Origin: Octadecabacter sp. B2R22
GTDB lineage: Bacteria; Pseudomonadota; Alphaproteobacteria; Rhodobacterales; Rhodobacteraceae
Length of the DNA stretch: 64,000 bases
Direction of reading: 5' to 3'
Assembly: GCF_018861045.1 (NCBI RefSeq)
Contig: NZ_JAHKQJ010000007.1
Location: forward strand, 124,001 to 188,000
Part shown: piece after piece, positions 1 to 8,795 of the stretch
Layout of the letters: each line of letters begins with the position of its first letter
Numbering within the stretch: position 1 is the stretch's first letter
Notes under the pieces: model-generated
The model's database searches: none
Told to the model about the DNA's origin: nothing
Seen by the model: the letters and a program-made list of their open reading frames with translations, nothing else
Made by a program: the position numbers and the translations under genes

Positions 1-1
1 T

Positions 2-985
2 GGCGATGATCCGCTCAAGCCTCGCGTCGAAGCCTTTGTTGATGACGAAGCAGGCGCTGATGTGGCCGAAAAGGTCCAGCGCCGTTTGCAGCATTTCATT
101 GACCGCAAAATCGCATCGGCGTTCGAGCCGATGATCAAAATGCAGGCTGACGAAACTCTGACAGGTCTCGCGAAGGGTTTCGCCTTCCGAATGGCCGAAG
201 GGTTTGGCGTTCTGCCACGCGGCGACGTTGCTGACGACGTCAAAGCATTGGACCAAGACGCCCGTGGCGCTTTGCGCAAACATGGTGTGCGTTTCGGCCA
301 GTTCACGATCTTTATGCCGTTGTTGCTAAAACCTGCACCGACACGTCTTCGTTTGGTTTTGTGGTCTCTTTCCAAGGGCTTGCAGGACTTCCCAGAAGCG
401 CCTCCTCCGGGTCTTGTGACGGTGCCAACGATTTCCGGCCTCGAGCCAGGAACCTACGCAATGTCCGGCTACCGTGCCGCAGGTGAGCGTGCGATCCGCA
501 TCGATATGTTGGAACGCTTGGCCGATATGCTGCGCGACCAGAACACACGTTCTGGATTTGAAGCGACCGCTGATATGCTGTCGATCACAGGTATGACGCT
601 GGAGCAATTCGCAAACTTGATGGAAGGCCTTGGTTATAAGGCTGAAAAGGGCGAACGCGAGAAGGTGAAGGCTGTTGTTGAGGCCCCAGCCGATGATGCG
701 CCGGCCAACCCGATCCCAGAGGGTGAGACGGCAGCCGCTGCCGAAGAAGACGCCCCTGAAATGGAAGTGTTCTACACGATCTCTTGGGCACCAAAGCGTC
801 AGCAACGTCCGCAAGGTGACAAACCCCAGCGCCGTGGCCCACCAAAAGGCAAGGGCGGCAAAAAGGGTGGCAAACCCCAGCGTGACAAAGCGCAGAACTT
901 CTCTGCGCGTCCACCCAAGAAAGAAAAAGCCATCGATCCGGACAACCCGTTCGCGGCTGCTTTGGCGGGGCTCAAGAAAGATTGA
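2..985 (+). CDS. Helicase-related protein, C-terminal part (runs off the left edge)
   Basis: The reading frame is already open at base 2 and supplies the last 327 residues, so the true start and any ATPase motifs lie outside the window. The visible part resembles the C-terminal region of alphaproteobacterial SUV3/DEAD-type RNA helicases: a helical middle, an acidic Ala/Glu/Pro linker, the segment MEVFYTISWAP, then a basic Gly/Lys-rich tail (KGKGGKKGGK) that could bind RNA. The following S4-domain gene starts inside its stop codon, so the two are co-translated. Family assignment is inferred from the tail and the conserved neighbourhood (helicase, S4, fdxA, carD). No catalytic motif is visible. 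Confidence 0.72.
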   Translation, partial: GDDPLKPRVEAFVDDEAGADVAEKVQRRLQHFIDRKIASAFEPMIKMQADETLTGLAKGFAFRMAEGFGVLPRGDVADDVKALDQDARGALRKHGVRFGQFTIFMPLLLKPAPTRLRLVLWSLSKGLQDFPEAPPPGLVTVPTISGLEPGTYAMSGYRAAGERAIRIDMLERLADMLRDQNTRSGFEATADMLSITGMTLEQFANLMEGLGYKAEKGEREKVKAVVEAPADDAPANPIPEGETAAAAEEDAPEMEVFYTISWAPKRQQRPQGDKPQRRGPPKGKGGKKGGKPQRDKAQNFSARPPKKEKAIDPDNPFAAALAGLKKD

Positions 986-1347
986 GCGAGGCGGACACAC
1001 TCCGTTTAGACAAATGGCTCTGGCACGCGCGATTCTTTAAGTCGCGCGGGCTGGCCGCAGCACTGGTCAAATCGGGGCGGTGTCGTGTTGATGGCACACC
1101 CGTTTCCAAACCGAGCCGCACAATCAGCGCCGGTGTGGTTCTGACCTTCCCGAAAGAAGACGAAGTACGGGTGATTAAGGTCGTGGGACTGGGTGTTCGA
1201 CGTGGTCCAGCACCGGAAGCCCAAGCCCTATACGAAGATTTGACTCCAGCGCGAGAACCGAAAGTTAACCCTTTAGAACATAGGGTTGGTGGCCGTCCGA
1301 CCAAGAAGGACCGCCGCGATATGGACATTCTGAAAGGGTCGCGTTGA
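982..1347 (+). CDS. hslR: S4-domain RNA-binding protein, Hsp15/HslR-like
   Basis: This 121-residue protein opens with a classic S4 RNA-binding motif (RLDKWLWHARFFKSR), followed by the VxSGxxxVDG-like segment VKSGRCRVDG, and ends in a basic tail rich in Lys and Arg. In Hsp15 this fold binds stalled 50S subunits that carry peptidyl-tRNA. The length is typical. The start is a TTG at 982 that overlaps the TGA of the upstream helicase gene; no in-frame ATG precedes the S4 motif, so I accept it. Translational coupling with the helicase suggests a shared role in RNA metabolism. Family assignment is strong; the exact cellular role is inferred. Confidence 0.85.
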   Translation: MSEADTLRLDKWLWHARFFKSRGLAAALVKSGRCRVDGTPVSKPSRTISAGVVLTFPKEDEVRVIKVVGLGVRRGPAPEAQALYEDLTPAREPKVNPLEHRVGGRPTKKDRRDMDILKGSR

Positions 1348-1437
1348 CGCTGCCGCCATGTCGGCCCTTGAAGGCAGGGCAGGTGGGCGTTACAGACGTC
1401 GCGAAACAAGTTCTACACCCATATATTTGGACGCCCC

Positions 1438-1773
1438 ATGACATACATCGTCAACGATAACTGCATCGCCTGTAAATACACCGACTGTGTCGAAGTTTGC
1501 CCCGTAGATTGCTTCTATGAGGGTGAGAACATGTTGGTGATCCACCCAGACGAGTGCATCGATTGTGGTGTGTGCGAACCAGAATGCCCTGCCGACGCGA
1601 TCCGCCCCGACACAGAGCCGGACATGGAAAAGTGGGTAGAGTTCAACCGCAAGTATTCCGAGATGTGGCCGGTCATCATCACCAAGAAAGACCAATTGCC
1701 GAACGCCGAAGAGATGGACGGCAAAGAAGGCAAGATGGAGCTGTTCTCCGAAGCGCCCGGCGAAGGCGGCTAA
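1438..1773 (+). CDS. fdxA: Seven-iron ferredoxin FdxA
   Basis: This 111-residue protein begins with the signature for a mixed [3Fe-4S]/[4Fe-4S] ferredoxin: [18 protein letters not shown] at residues 8-25, then [12 protein letters not shown] at about 40-51. It is a soluble one-electron carrier. The C-terminal 50 residues, with the WVEFN..YS..WP block, match the alphaproteobacterial FdxA extension. The ATG at 1438 is the first in-frame start and directly precedes the conserved TYIV segment. It lies about 90 bases after hslR and upstream of carD on the same strand, an arrangement I recall as common in Rhodobacterales. The redox partner cannot be told from the sequence. Confidence 0.93.
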   Translation: MTYIVNDNCIACKYTDCVEVCPVDCFYEGENMLVIHPDECIDCGVCEPECPADAIRPDTEPDMEKWVEFNRKYSEMWPVIITKKDQLPNAEEMDGKEGKMELFSEAPGEGG

Positions 1774-1946
1774 AACGCTACGTTGCAATGCTTTCGTTTC
1801 CTGTGGGAATCAGCCGTTTTTTATGATATGGTGGCTTCAATGCCGCGTAATTGCTGAACCAGACCCGAAGATGCACTGACGGAGATCAAATGATCCCCGC
1901 CAGTCTTTTTGCGTCTGGTGATGCTGCTTTGAGCAAAGGAAATCTC

Positions 1947-2459
1947 ATGGCGAAGAAGAAGTATGATTATAGCCCGAACGATTTTGTAGTTTATCCGGCC
2001 CATGGTGTCGGAAAAATCGTTTCGATTGAAACACAAGAAATTGCTGGTTTTGAGTTGGAAATGTTCGTGATCGCGTTCGAAAAGGACAAGATGACCCTGC
2101 GCGTTCCAACCAACAAAGCCGAAGAAGTTGGAATGCGTAGCCTTGCTTCTGCTGACGTTGTTGCGGACGCGATGAGAACCCTTAAAGGTAAGGCCAAGGT
2201 CAAGAAAGCCATGTGGTCCCGTCGCGCACAGGAATACGAGCAAAAGATCAACTCCGGCGATCTGATCGCGATTGCCGAAGTGGTGCGCGATTTGCACCGC
2301 GCCGATGATCAACGTGAGCAAAGCTATTCCGAACGCCAGCTCTATGAGGCTGCATTGGAACGCCTGACCCGTGAAATCGCGGCAGTCGGCAATGGCAACG
2401 AAACAGATGCCAACGCCGAGATCATGGAAACACTGCAAAGCCGCGCATCCGCTGCTTAA
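1947..2459 (+). CDS. carD: CarD-family RNA-polymerase-binding transcription regulator
   Basis: This is a 170-residue protein with an N-terminal CarD/TRCF-type RNA-polymerase-interacting domain (DFVVYPAHGVGKI, residues about 10-22) and a helical C-terminal half (RRAQEYEQKI, SERQLYEAALERLTRE). CarD proteins bind the RNAP beta subunit and stabilise open promoter complexes. The frame is open from 1851, but the ATG at 1947 has an AAAGGA ribosome site seven bases upstream and begins the conserved MAKKKYDYSPNDFV segment, so I use it. The gene ends just before a strong hairpin with a U-tract. It is probably essential, as in related bacteria; that is inference. Confidence 0.92.
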   Translation: MAKKKYDYSPNDFVVYPAHGVGKIVSIETQEIAGFELEMFVIAFEKDKMTLRVPTNKAEEVGMRSLASADVVADAMRTLKGKAKVKKAMWSRRAQEYEQKINSGDLIAIAEVVRDLHRADDQREQSYSERQLYEAALERLTREIAAVGNGNETDANAEIMETLQSRASAA

Positions 2460-2475
2460 GTGTCTTTCAGACAAT

Positions 2476-2516
2476 AAAAAACCCGCGCTTTCACCAACGA
2501 AAGCGTGGGTTTTTTT
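2476..2516. terminator. Bidirectional intrinsic terminator between carD and purD
   Basis: The arms CCCGCGCTTTC (2482-2492) and GAAAGCGTGGG (2499-2509) form an 11-bp stem with one G-T pair and a six-base loop. Runs of six A on the left and six T on the right allow termination in both directions. It separates convergent carD (+) and purD (-). Confidence 0.93.
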
Positions 2517-2533
2517 GTGTCTAAGGCGCGGCC

Positions 2534-3796
2534 TTAGAGGGCGCGGTGCCCGATGTCAGTGCGATAGAACCCTTCGGGCCAATCGATTTGACGCGTCATG
2601 TCATAGGCCTTTGCGTGGGCGTCTTTGAGTGTCGCGCCCCGTGCCGTGACGTTCAAAACGCGCCCACCAGTTGCAATGACTTGGCCGTCTTTTTCTGCCG
2701 TGCCTGCGTGGAACGTCATTTCCAAAGACGTCTCAGGCAGGGCACTCAAACCGTTAATCACGCTACCTTTTTCATAAGCCCCGGGGTAGCCATCCGCCGC
2801 CATGACAATTGTCATCGCGTGATCGTCCGCCCAGTTTGGCGTGACTTCATCCAGTCGGTTTTCGGCGCAGGCCAAAAGCAGATCAAGCGCCTGAGCCCCC
2901 AAGCGCATCATCAAGACCTGACATTCCGGATCACCGAACCGAACGTTGTATTCCACAAGGCGGGGCTGGCCGTTTTCGATCATCAGGCCCGCGTAAAGGA
3001 TGCCTTCGAACGGTGTGCCACGCGCGGCCATTTCGGCCACAGTCGGGCGCACGATTTCGGCCAAGGCTTTCTCGGCGATTGCGTCTGTCAGGACAGGGGC
3101 AGGGGAATAGGCGCCCATGCCGCCGGTGTTCGGGCCTTCGTCACCGTCAAAGGCGCGTTTGTGGTCTTGGGCCGTGCCAACAGGCAGAACGGTTTTGCCG
3201 TCACATAAAATAAAGAACGAGGCTTCTTCGCCGGTCATGAATTCTTCGATCACGACCTCAGCACCGGCTTCGCCAAATTGGCCACCGAGCATGTCATCCA
3301 CCGCAGCAAGTGCTGTTTCCAGCTCCATAGCCACAACGACACCTTTGCCCGCCGCAAGGCCGTCGGCTTTGATGACGATTGGTGCGCCTTGCTGCGTGAC
3401 ATAAGCCTTAGCCGCCTCAGCTTCCGTAAAATGCGCATAGCCAGCGGTTGGCGCATCGCAGGCATCGCAAATCGCCTTGGTAAAGGACTTGGATGATTCC
3501 AGCTGTGCGGCCGCTTTGGAACAGCCAAACACCAACACCCCGTCAGCACGCAGCGTATCAGCGACGCCCGCAGCAAGCGGCGCTTCTGGCCCGATGATGA
3601 CGAAGTCGATTTTGTTCTCGACGCAAAAGGACGCCACAGCATCCCCGTCTTCAATGTTGATGGCAGCACAATCGGCGATTTGGGCAATGCCAGCGTTTCC
3701 TGGTGCTACAATCAAGCGATCACATTTGGGGTTCTGTTTTACGGCCCATGCAAGGCTGTGTTCGCGTCCGCCGCCGCCCAAGATCAGGATGTTCAT
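2534..3796 (-). CDS. purD: Phosphoribosylamine--glycine ligase (GAR synthetase)
   Basis: This 420-residue ATP-grasp enzyme joins glycine to 5-phosphoribosylamine, the second step of purine synthesis, in the cytoplasm. Visible signatures are the N-terminal GGGGREHSLAWA, IGPEAPLAAG, the ATP-binding KADGLAAGKGVVV, EEFMTGEEASFF, TGGMGAYSP and VRFGDPECQ. The length is normal for the family. The frame extends upstream to 3901, but MNILILGGGGREH at 3796 is the conserved N-terminus. It is divergent from xseA with only about 65 bases between the starts, which must hold both promoters. It is read towards the shared terminator at 2476-2516. Confidence 0.97.
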   Translation of the reverse strand: MNILILGGGGREHSLAWAVKQNPKCDRLIVAPGNAGIAQIADCAAINIEDGDAVASFCVENKIDFVIIGPEAPLAAGVADTLRADGVLVFGCSKAAAQLESSKSFTKAICDACDAPTAGYAHFTEAEAAKAYVTQQGAPIVIKADGLAAGKGVVVAMELETALAAVDDMLGGQFGEAGAEVVIEEFMTGEEASFFILCDGKTVLPVGTAQDHKRAFDGDEGPNTGGMGAYSPAPVLTDAIAEKALAEIVRPTVAEMAARGTPFEGILYAGLMIENGQPRLVEYNVRFGDPECQVLMMRLGAQALDLLLACAENRLDEVTPNWADDHAMTIVMAADGYPGAYEKGSVINGLSALPETSLEMTFHAGTAEKDGQVIATGGRVLNVTARGATLKDAHAKAYDMTRQIDWPEGFYRTDIGHRAL

Positions 3797-3861
3797 CTGG
3801 CAATTCCCTTCTGGTTTGGCGCGTTCTATGGTGCCAGCACCCCCAGCACAAGAGGCCGCCC

Positions 3862-5427
3862 TTGGACTTGATCGACGAACCCGAAACCGCAGGCAACACA
3901 CCCGAGTTTACAGTCAGTGAATTGTCAGGCGCGGTCAAACGCACGATTGAAGGCGAATTCGGCCATGTCCGCGTCAAAGGTGAGGTAGGGCGCGTAGTTT
4001 TGGCACGGTCTGGCCACATGTATTTTGACCTCAAAGATGATCGTAATGTGCTGTCCTGCATGACGTGGAAAGGCCAGATGTCTGGCCTTGATGTGCGTCC
4101 GGAAGAGGGGATGGAAGTCGTTGTGTCGGGTCGCATGACCGCCTCCGGGTTCAAGTCCCAATATTCATTGAATGTGCTGCAAGTGCAGGTGGCTGGGGTC
4201 GGAGCGTTGATGGCGATGCTCGACAAACGCAAAAAAGCACTGGAAGCCGAGGGGCTTTTCGCCTCGGACCGCAAAACAGAGATTCCGTTCCTCCCCGAGA
4301 TTATTGGCGTCATCACGTCGCCGCAGGGGGCTGTTATTCGCGATATCCTGCATCGCTTGCGGGACCGGTTCCCGCGCAAGGTTCTGGTTTGGCCGGTTGC
4401 CGTTCAAGGCAAAGAATGCGCCCCGCAAGTGGCGCGTGCGATTGCTGGGTTCAACGCAATGTCCAAGGGCGGGGCTTTGCCGCGGCCCGATTTGATCATT
4501 GTCGCGCGTGGTGGTGGGTCCATCGAGGACCTTTGGGGCTTCAACGAAGAGATCGTGGCCCGCGCGGCTGCTGCCAGCGAGATCCCGTTGATTTCTGCCG
4601 TGGGGCACGAAACCGATACGACCTTGATTGACTACGTGTCCGACAGGCGCGCGCCGACGCCAAGTGCCGCTGCTGAAATGGCCGTGCCCGTTCGCCTTGA
4701 GCTCATGGCGGGAGTGGATCAACTGGGCGCACGGGCGTCGCGTTCTGTGGGCGATGGGGTCACGCGGCGCAAACAACGGGTCGCTGATCTGGCGCGTGTC
4801 ATGCCCAAGCCGCAACAATTGGTCGAGGATGCCCGCCAACGGTTCGACTACTGGTCTGAAAAATTGGATTCCGTTCTGATTGGGCGCATCAAAGACGGGC
4901 GTTTGCGTTTGGGTGAGGCGTCTGGCCTTTTGCGACCCTCGGTGCTGAACGCGCAAATGCAGCGCCATCGCGAACGGCTTTCGGGCTGGGACGCACGAAT
5001 GGCTCCGGCCTTGGGGCGCACGAGCTCTCAAGCCAAACGGGATTTGGATCAACAGACGCGCCGGTTGCGACCTGACGTGCTTTTGTCGGTTTCAAACCGG
5101 TCCACCAAAGAGCTTTCGGCGGTCGTGCAGCGTTTGACCACTGCCGCATCAACCCAAACAGAACGCAACCATAGCCGGTTGCGCGCATTGGACCGGATGC
5201 ATGAGACGCTGGGGTATCGCGAAACGCTCAAACGGGGTTACGCGGTTGTGCGCGGAGACGGCGAGGTCGTCACGACAACCAAAAAAGCGACGAATGCCAA
5301 ATCACTTGAGATTGAATTCGCCGATGGGACGATGGTTGCCGGTGGAAGCGTAGGACAGGCAACTCCGCCAAAAGCCAAACCTGCAAAGAAGAAACCTGAT
5401 CCATCTGATCAAGGATCGCTCTTTTAG
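3862..5427 (+). CDS. xseA: Exodeoxyribonuclease VII large subunit
   Basis: This 521-residue subunit forms, with XseB, the nuclease that degrades single-stranded DNA from both ends. It has the N-terminal OB-fold (FTVSELSGAVKR, GEFGHVRVKGEV), the central catalytic region (EIIGVITSPQGAVIRDI, IVARGGGSIEDLWGFN, AVGHETDTTLID, RAPTPSAAAE), a long helical arm and a basic C-terminus. No ATG lies ahead of the conserved start. I choose the TTG at 3862, which has AGAGG six bases upstream; a second TTG at 3868 is possible. xseB is not in this window. The gene is divergent from purD. Confidence 0.94.
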   Translation: MDLIDEPETAGNTPEFTVSELSGAVKRTIEGEFGHVRVKGEVGRVVLARSGHMYFDLKDDRNVLSCMTWKGQMSGLDVRPEEGMEVVVSGRMTASGFKSQYSLNVLQVQVAGVGALMAMLDKRKKALEAEGLFASDRKTEIPFLPEIIGVITSPQGAVIRDILHRLRDRFPRKVLVWPVAVQGKECAPQVARAIAGFNAMSKGGALPRPDLIIVARGGGSIEDLWGFNEEIVARAAAASEIPLISAVGHETDTTLIDYVSDRRAPTPSAAAEMAVPVRLELMAGVDQLGARASRSVGDGVTRRKQRVADLARVMPKPQQLVEDARQRFDYWSEKLDSVLIGRIKDGRLRLGEASGLLRPSVLNAQMQRHRERLSGWDARMAPALGRTSSQAKRDLDQQTRRLRPDVLLSVSNRSTKELSAVVQRLTTAASTQTERNHSRLRALDRMHETLGYRETLKRGYAVVRGDGEVVTTTKKATNAKSLEIEFADGTMVAGGSVGQATPPKAKPAKKKPDPSDQGSLF

Positions 5428-5434
5428 CGGAATA

Positions 5435-5827
5435 TCACGCCCCCACGCCGCCACAGACCAAGGGTTCTGCTTCAACGGCCTCATAAAGTACGGTCGTTCC
5501 GGGCGCGTTCACAAAATCCGCGCGAATTTTTCCGTCTACGTCATAGACGAACCAGCATTTCGGGGTTTCATCGTTTTCATATACAAAGCAGATGCTTGGC
5601 CCTGTCTCGCGGGGGTCTTCGTACCATTCTCCGGCGACGCATTCACCGCCGACGAACGACCAGATTACGCGCCGGTTTGGGGCGTAGTATTCTGTTCCAA
5701 AGGGCGCCGTTTCTGCAGAGAACGTCAGAGTTTTCCCTTCGACCATGGATTCGAATTCGTCGCCTGACATTGGAGTTTCCGCAAGGGCAGGGGCTGCGAG
5801 TAGCGATAGGATTAATACGTATTTCAT
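5435..5827 (-). CDS. Small secreted protein of unknown function
   Basis: This 130-residue protein begins with a clear signal peptide (MKYVLILSLLAAPALAE, cleavage likely after ALA). The mature part is acidic and beta-like, with four Cys residues and motifs such as NRRVIWSFVGGECVAGEW and CFVYENDETPKCW. It resembles small periplasmic proteins often seen in Rhodobacteraceae, but I cannot name a family. The frame is open to 5848; the ATG at 5827 starts right at the basic signal-peptide N-terminus. It ends 7 bases from the convergent xseA stop. Two disulfides are likely in the periplasm (inference). Confidence 0.78.
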   Translation of the reverse strand: MKYVLILSLLAAPALAETPMSGDEFESMVEGKTLTFSAETAPFGTEYYAPNRRVIWSFVGGECVAGEWYEDPRETGPSICFVYENDETPKCWFVYDVDGKIRADFVNAPGTTVLYEAVEAEPLVCGGVGA

Positions 5828-5882
5828 GGAGCAACTGTGCCAGAGCATTTACACGCTTACTAGTTAAACTATCGTATGCTGT

Positions 5883-6905
5883 TTAGCTGGCGGGGGACTG
5901 CCATTCTTTGGCGCGCGGGTCCATGACGCGACGCCAATAGCGTGGGAAAAGCGCAAGCGTGGCCATCACAGGTAAAGACCGTGGCAGCATCGGCATGTTT
6001 TCATCCAGCCTCAGGGTTGGATAAGGGCGCACCGGATTGGCGTGGTGATCGGAATGGCGTGGCGCATTCAGCATCAGAGCCGATGACATTGGCTGTGGGG
6101 CGTTCCAAGAATGGCGTGAATTCACCGGCTCGGGCTTGCCGTTTGGCATAATGCGCCGCGACAGACCGTAGTGCTGCACGTAATCTGAAAGCATCAACTG
6201 TGTCTGTGAAAAAGTTGCAAGAAGGAACGCCGCGATCACGCCATTGAGCCCACCAATAAGCGCCGCCAAAACCAAAAAGCCAATCGCACCGCCAATATAT
6301 GCGACGTAGGGGTGGCGGTACGCAGGACGCCCTAGCCGAGGGAAGCGTTTGTTTTCAGCGCGTAAACCTTCTTTGAAGCTGCCAAACAAAGCACGCGGAA
6401 AAAAACGGTAAAACCCTTCGCCCAAACGCGCGGTGTTTGGATCGGACAGGGTGCCCACATGGACGTGATGCACCAACGTATGGGCGGATAAATGATGGCC
6501 AAAAAGGATCGAGATGTAGATCCAGCGACCTGCACGGCGCAGCCAACGCCCCGGTCTGTGGATTAATTCATGTGCATTTGAATTGCTTACTTGCCCCATA
6601 AACAGGGCCGCACCTTGGAAAACCGCAAGTTTTTCCCAAAGGACAAGTCCTGTCGAACCTGACAATGCCGCAACGATCAAGATCCAAAGTGCAAAATGCA
6701 CGACAGCGAGCGTAAGCGAGAGGTAATCCGCCGCGGGAAATTCATCCCCTTCGACGGCCGGCAAGGTCGCGGTGATCAAGCGATCCAAAAAAGCGGTTAA
6801 GGCGGTCATCCAAAGCAACCCCGCCAAAGCCCAAACGCCGCCCAAAACCGCACCGGCCGCGACCAAGACTGGCGCGGTGAGGGTTACTGCGGTGAAAATC
6901 GGCAT
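5883..6905 (-). CDS. alkB: AlkB-family membrane di-iron alkane/fatty-acid hydroxylase
   Basis: This 340-residue integral membrane protein carries the histidine boxes of AlkB-type hydroxylases: HELIH (residues 112-116), HH..AHTLVHHVHVGT (137-151), DYVQHYGL and RHSDHHANP near the C-terminus, set among hydrophobic segments. AlkB enzymes insert oxygen at terminal carbons using electrons from rubredoxin. It is shorter than the roughly 400-residue Pseudomonas enzyme but comparable to alphaproteobacterial homologues. The ATG at 6905 is preferred; a TTG at 6917 would add four residues. No rubredoxin or reductase gene is adjacent, so partners are elsewhere and the natural substrate is unknown. It is divergent from ftsY. 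Confidence 0.88.
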   Translation of the reverse strand: MPIFTAVTLTAPVLVAAGAVLGGVWALAGLLWMTALTAFLDRLITATLPAVEGDEFPAADYLSLTLAVVHFALWILIVAALSGSTGLVLWEKLAVFQGAALFMGQVSNSNAHELIHRPGRWLRRAGRWIYISILFGHHLSAHTLVHHVHVGTLSDPNTARLGEGFYRFFPRALFGSFKEGLRAENKRFPRLGRPAYRHPYVAYIGGAIGFLVLAALIGGLNGVIAAFLLATFSQTQLMLSDYVQHYGLSRRIMPNGKPEPVNSRHSWNAPQPMSSALMLNAPRHSDHHANPVRPYPTLRLDENMPMLPRSLPVMATLALFPRYWRRVMDPRAKEWQSPAS

Positions 6906-6949
6906 TGGGTTTCGCAAAATACTAATCCGAGATGAAGGGTGACCTAGGC

Positions 6950-6983
6950 GTTAACCTTTCGGTAACTATTTGTTAACCTATCG
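6950..6983. repeat. Direct repeat GTTAACCTxTCG between alkB and ftsY
   Basis: GTTAACCTTTCG (6950-6961) and GTTAACCTATCG (6972-6983) differ at one base and start 22 bp apart, about two helical turns. They lie in the 201-base divergent region between alkB and ftsY, so they could be a binding site for a dimeric regulator. The core TTAACC resembles a CtrA half-site, but the spacing does not match the full CtrA consensus. Confidence 0.45.
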
Positions 6984-7106
6984 ATTGCGGTTTTTGTACG
7001 GTGGAAGGGCCTGACAACCGTGCAAGAAGTAGAATAATTGTGCGCCGTGGGTTTCACCCGCCTTATTAGGCCATTAGGTATTACAAAACCTTTAGCGGAG
7101 CCCTGA

Positions 7107-8795
7107 ATGGCGTTTTTTAAAAAGCTCAAAGATCGATTGTTCAAATCTTCATCCAGAATTGAGGATGGATTGGATGCCATTGTCAGTGATGGAGGCGTCG
7201 AAGAGAGCGTCGAGGTCGATTTAGAGAGCGTTGATGACGATGCGGTAGAACGTGCCGAAGCCGAAGCAACTGCAGCGGCCGAAGCTGAGGCAAAGGCGGT
7301 TGCCGAAGCTGAGGCGGCAGCGGCAGAAGCGCAAGCCGCTGCTGAGGAGCAAGCAGCACTGCAAGCGCAGGCCGACGCGGAGGAAGCCCGCCGCGCAGAA
7401 GAAGCAAAGCAAGAAGAGCTGAAACGCGAAGCCGATGCCGCCCGTGAGGCACAGATCGAACAAGACCGATTGGCCGCCGAAAGTGCCGCAGCAGCCGCCA
7501 AGGCCGAAGCTGAAGCCCAAAATGCCCGAGACGAACAAGCTCGCCGTGCAGAACAGTTGGCGGCCGAAAGCGAAGCCGCTGCCAAGGCCGAAGCCCAAGC
7601 TGCCGCTGCTGAGGCGGAACGTCAGGCCGCTGAGCGCGTCGCTGAAGCTGAACGAGTAGCCCTCGAAGCGAAACGAGCGCAGGACGCGCAGGCTGCTGAA
7701 GAAGCGCGCCGCGCCGAAGAGGCTCAACAGGCCGCAGAAGCCAAGCTGGCCAAAGAGGCACGTTTGGCAGACGAAGCCCGAGAGGCCGAAGAAGCCCGCG
7801 TCGCCGAAGCCGCGCGACAAGCGGAAGACGCGCGCAAAGCGGCAGACGCCCGCGAGGCAGAAAATGCCAAACTTGAAGAAGACCGAAAGGCCCAAGAGGC
7901 CGCTGCCAAACCAGGCCTTATTGGGCGCCTTCTGGGCCGTGGTGAAAAGAAAACCGTCCTGCGACGCGAACTTGATGATGACATGTTGGAACAGCTCGAA
8001 GAGCTTTTGATTACCGCTGACATGGGTGTTGATACCGCGCTGCGTGTCACCGCGAATATGGCCGAAGGACGCTTCGGGAAAAAACTCTCAACACAAGAAA
8101 TCAAAGAGCTATTGGCGTCAGAAGTTGCCCGCATCATGGAACCAGTAGCGCGCCCTATGCCGCTATATCCGACCAAGCCGCAGGTGGTTTTGGTCGTCGG
8201 GGTGAACGGGTCAGGGAAGACGACGACAATCGGCAAGCTCGCCAGCCAGTTTCAGGCAGCAGGCAAAAAGGTTGTCATTGCGGCCGGTGACACATTCCGC
8301 GCAGCCGCGGTTGAACAATTGCAGGTGTGGGGTGAACGCGCAGGCGTTCCGGTTCTTACAGCGCCCGAAGGCAGCGACCCCGCGTCCTTGGCCTATGATG
8401 CGATGGAACAAGCCGCCCAAGACGGTGCTGATCTGTTGATGATTGATACGGCCGGGCGATTGCAAAACCGCGCTGACCTGATGGAAGAGCTGTCAAAGAT
8501 CGTACGCGTGATCCGCAAAAAAGACCCCGATGCCCCCCACAACACATTGCTCGTGCTTGATGCGACCACGGGTCAGAATGCGTTGAGCCAAGTGAAAACG
8601 TTCCAAGAGCTGGCCGACGTCAGCGGCCTTGTGATGACAAAACTGGACGGGACCGCAAAGGGCGGCGTTTTGGTGGCCTTGGCTGATAAGTTCGGCCTGC
8701 CGATCCATGCGATCGGAGTGGGCGAACAGATTGACGACCTTGCCCCGTTTGATCCCGAAGAATTTGCCGCCGCTTTGACAGGACTTGACCGATGA
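7107..8795 (+). CDS. ftsY: Signal recognition particle receptor FtsY
   Basis: This 562-residue SRP receptor is a membrane-associated GTPase that docks ribosome-SRP complexes at the translocon. The NG domain fills roughly residues 265-562, with GVNGSGKTTTIGKLA (P-loop, about 364), DTFRAAAVEQL, DTAGRLQNRADLMEEL and TKLDGTAKGG. The first 270 residues are an acidic region made almost entirely of Ala, Glu, Lys, Arg and Gln, probably a long charged helix. It is much longer than the A-domain of many homologues. The ATG at 7107 starts the amphipathic MAFFKKLKDRLFKSS, which suits membrane binding. The stop overlaps the next gene by four bases. Confidence 0.96.
   Translation: MAFFKKLKDRLFKSSSRIEDGLDAIVSDGGVEESVEVDLESVDDDAVERAEAEATAAAEAEAKAVAEAEAAAAEAQAAAEEQAALQAQADAEEARRAEEAKQEELKREADAAREAQIEQDRLAAESAAAAAKAEAEAQNARDEQARRAEQLAAESEAAAKAEAQAAAAEAERQAAERVAEAERVALEAKRAQDAQAAEEARRAEEAQQAAEAKLAKEARLADEAREAEEARVAEAARQAEDARKAADAREAENAKLEEDRKAQEAAAKPGLIGRLLGRGEKKTVLRRELDDDMLEQLEELLITADMGVDTALRVTANMAEGRFGKKLSTQEIKELLASEVARIMEPVARPMPLYPTKPQVVLVVGVNGSGKTTTIGKLASQFQAAGKKVVIAAGDTFRAAAVEQLQVWGERAGVPVLTAPEGSDPASLAYDAMEQAAQDGADLLMIDTAGRLQNRADLMEELSKIVRVIRKKDPDAPHNTLLVLDATTGQNALSQVKTFQELADVSGLVMTKLDGTAKGGVLVALADKFGLPIHAIGVGEQIDDLAPFDPEEFAAALTGLDR

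Noticed and set aside
7183-7895. Overlapping antisense open frames of 190-220 codons
   Set aside because: They are mirror images of the repetitive Ala/Glu-rich region of ftsY, where stop codons are rare in all frames.
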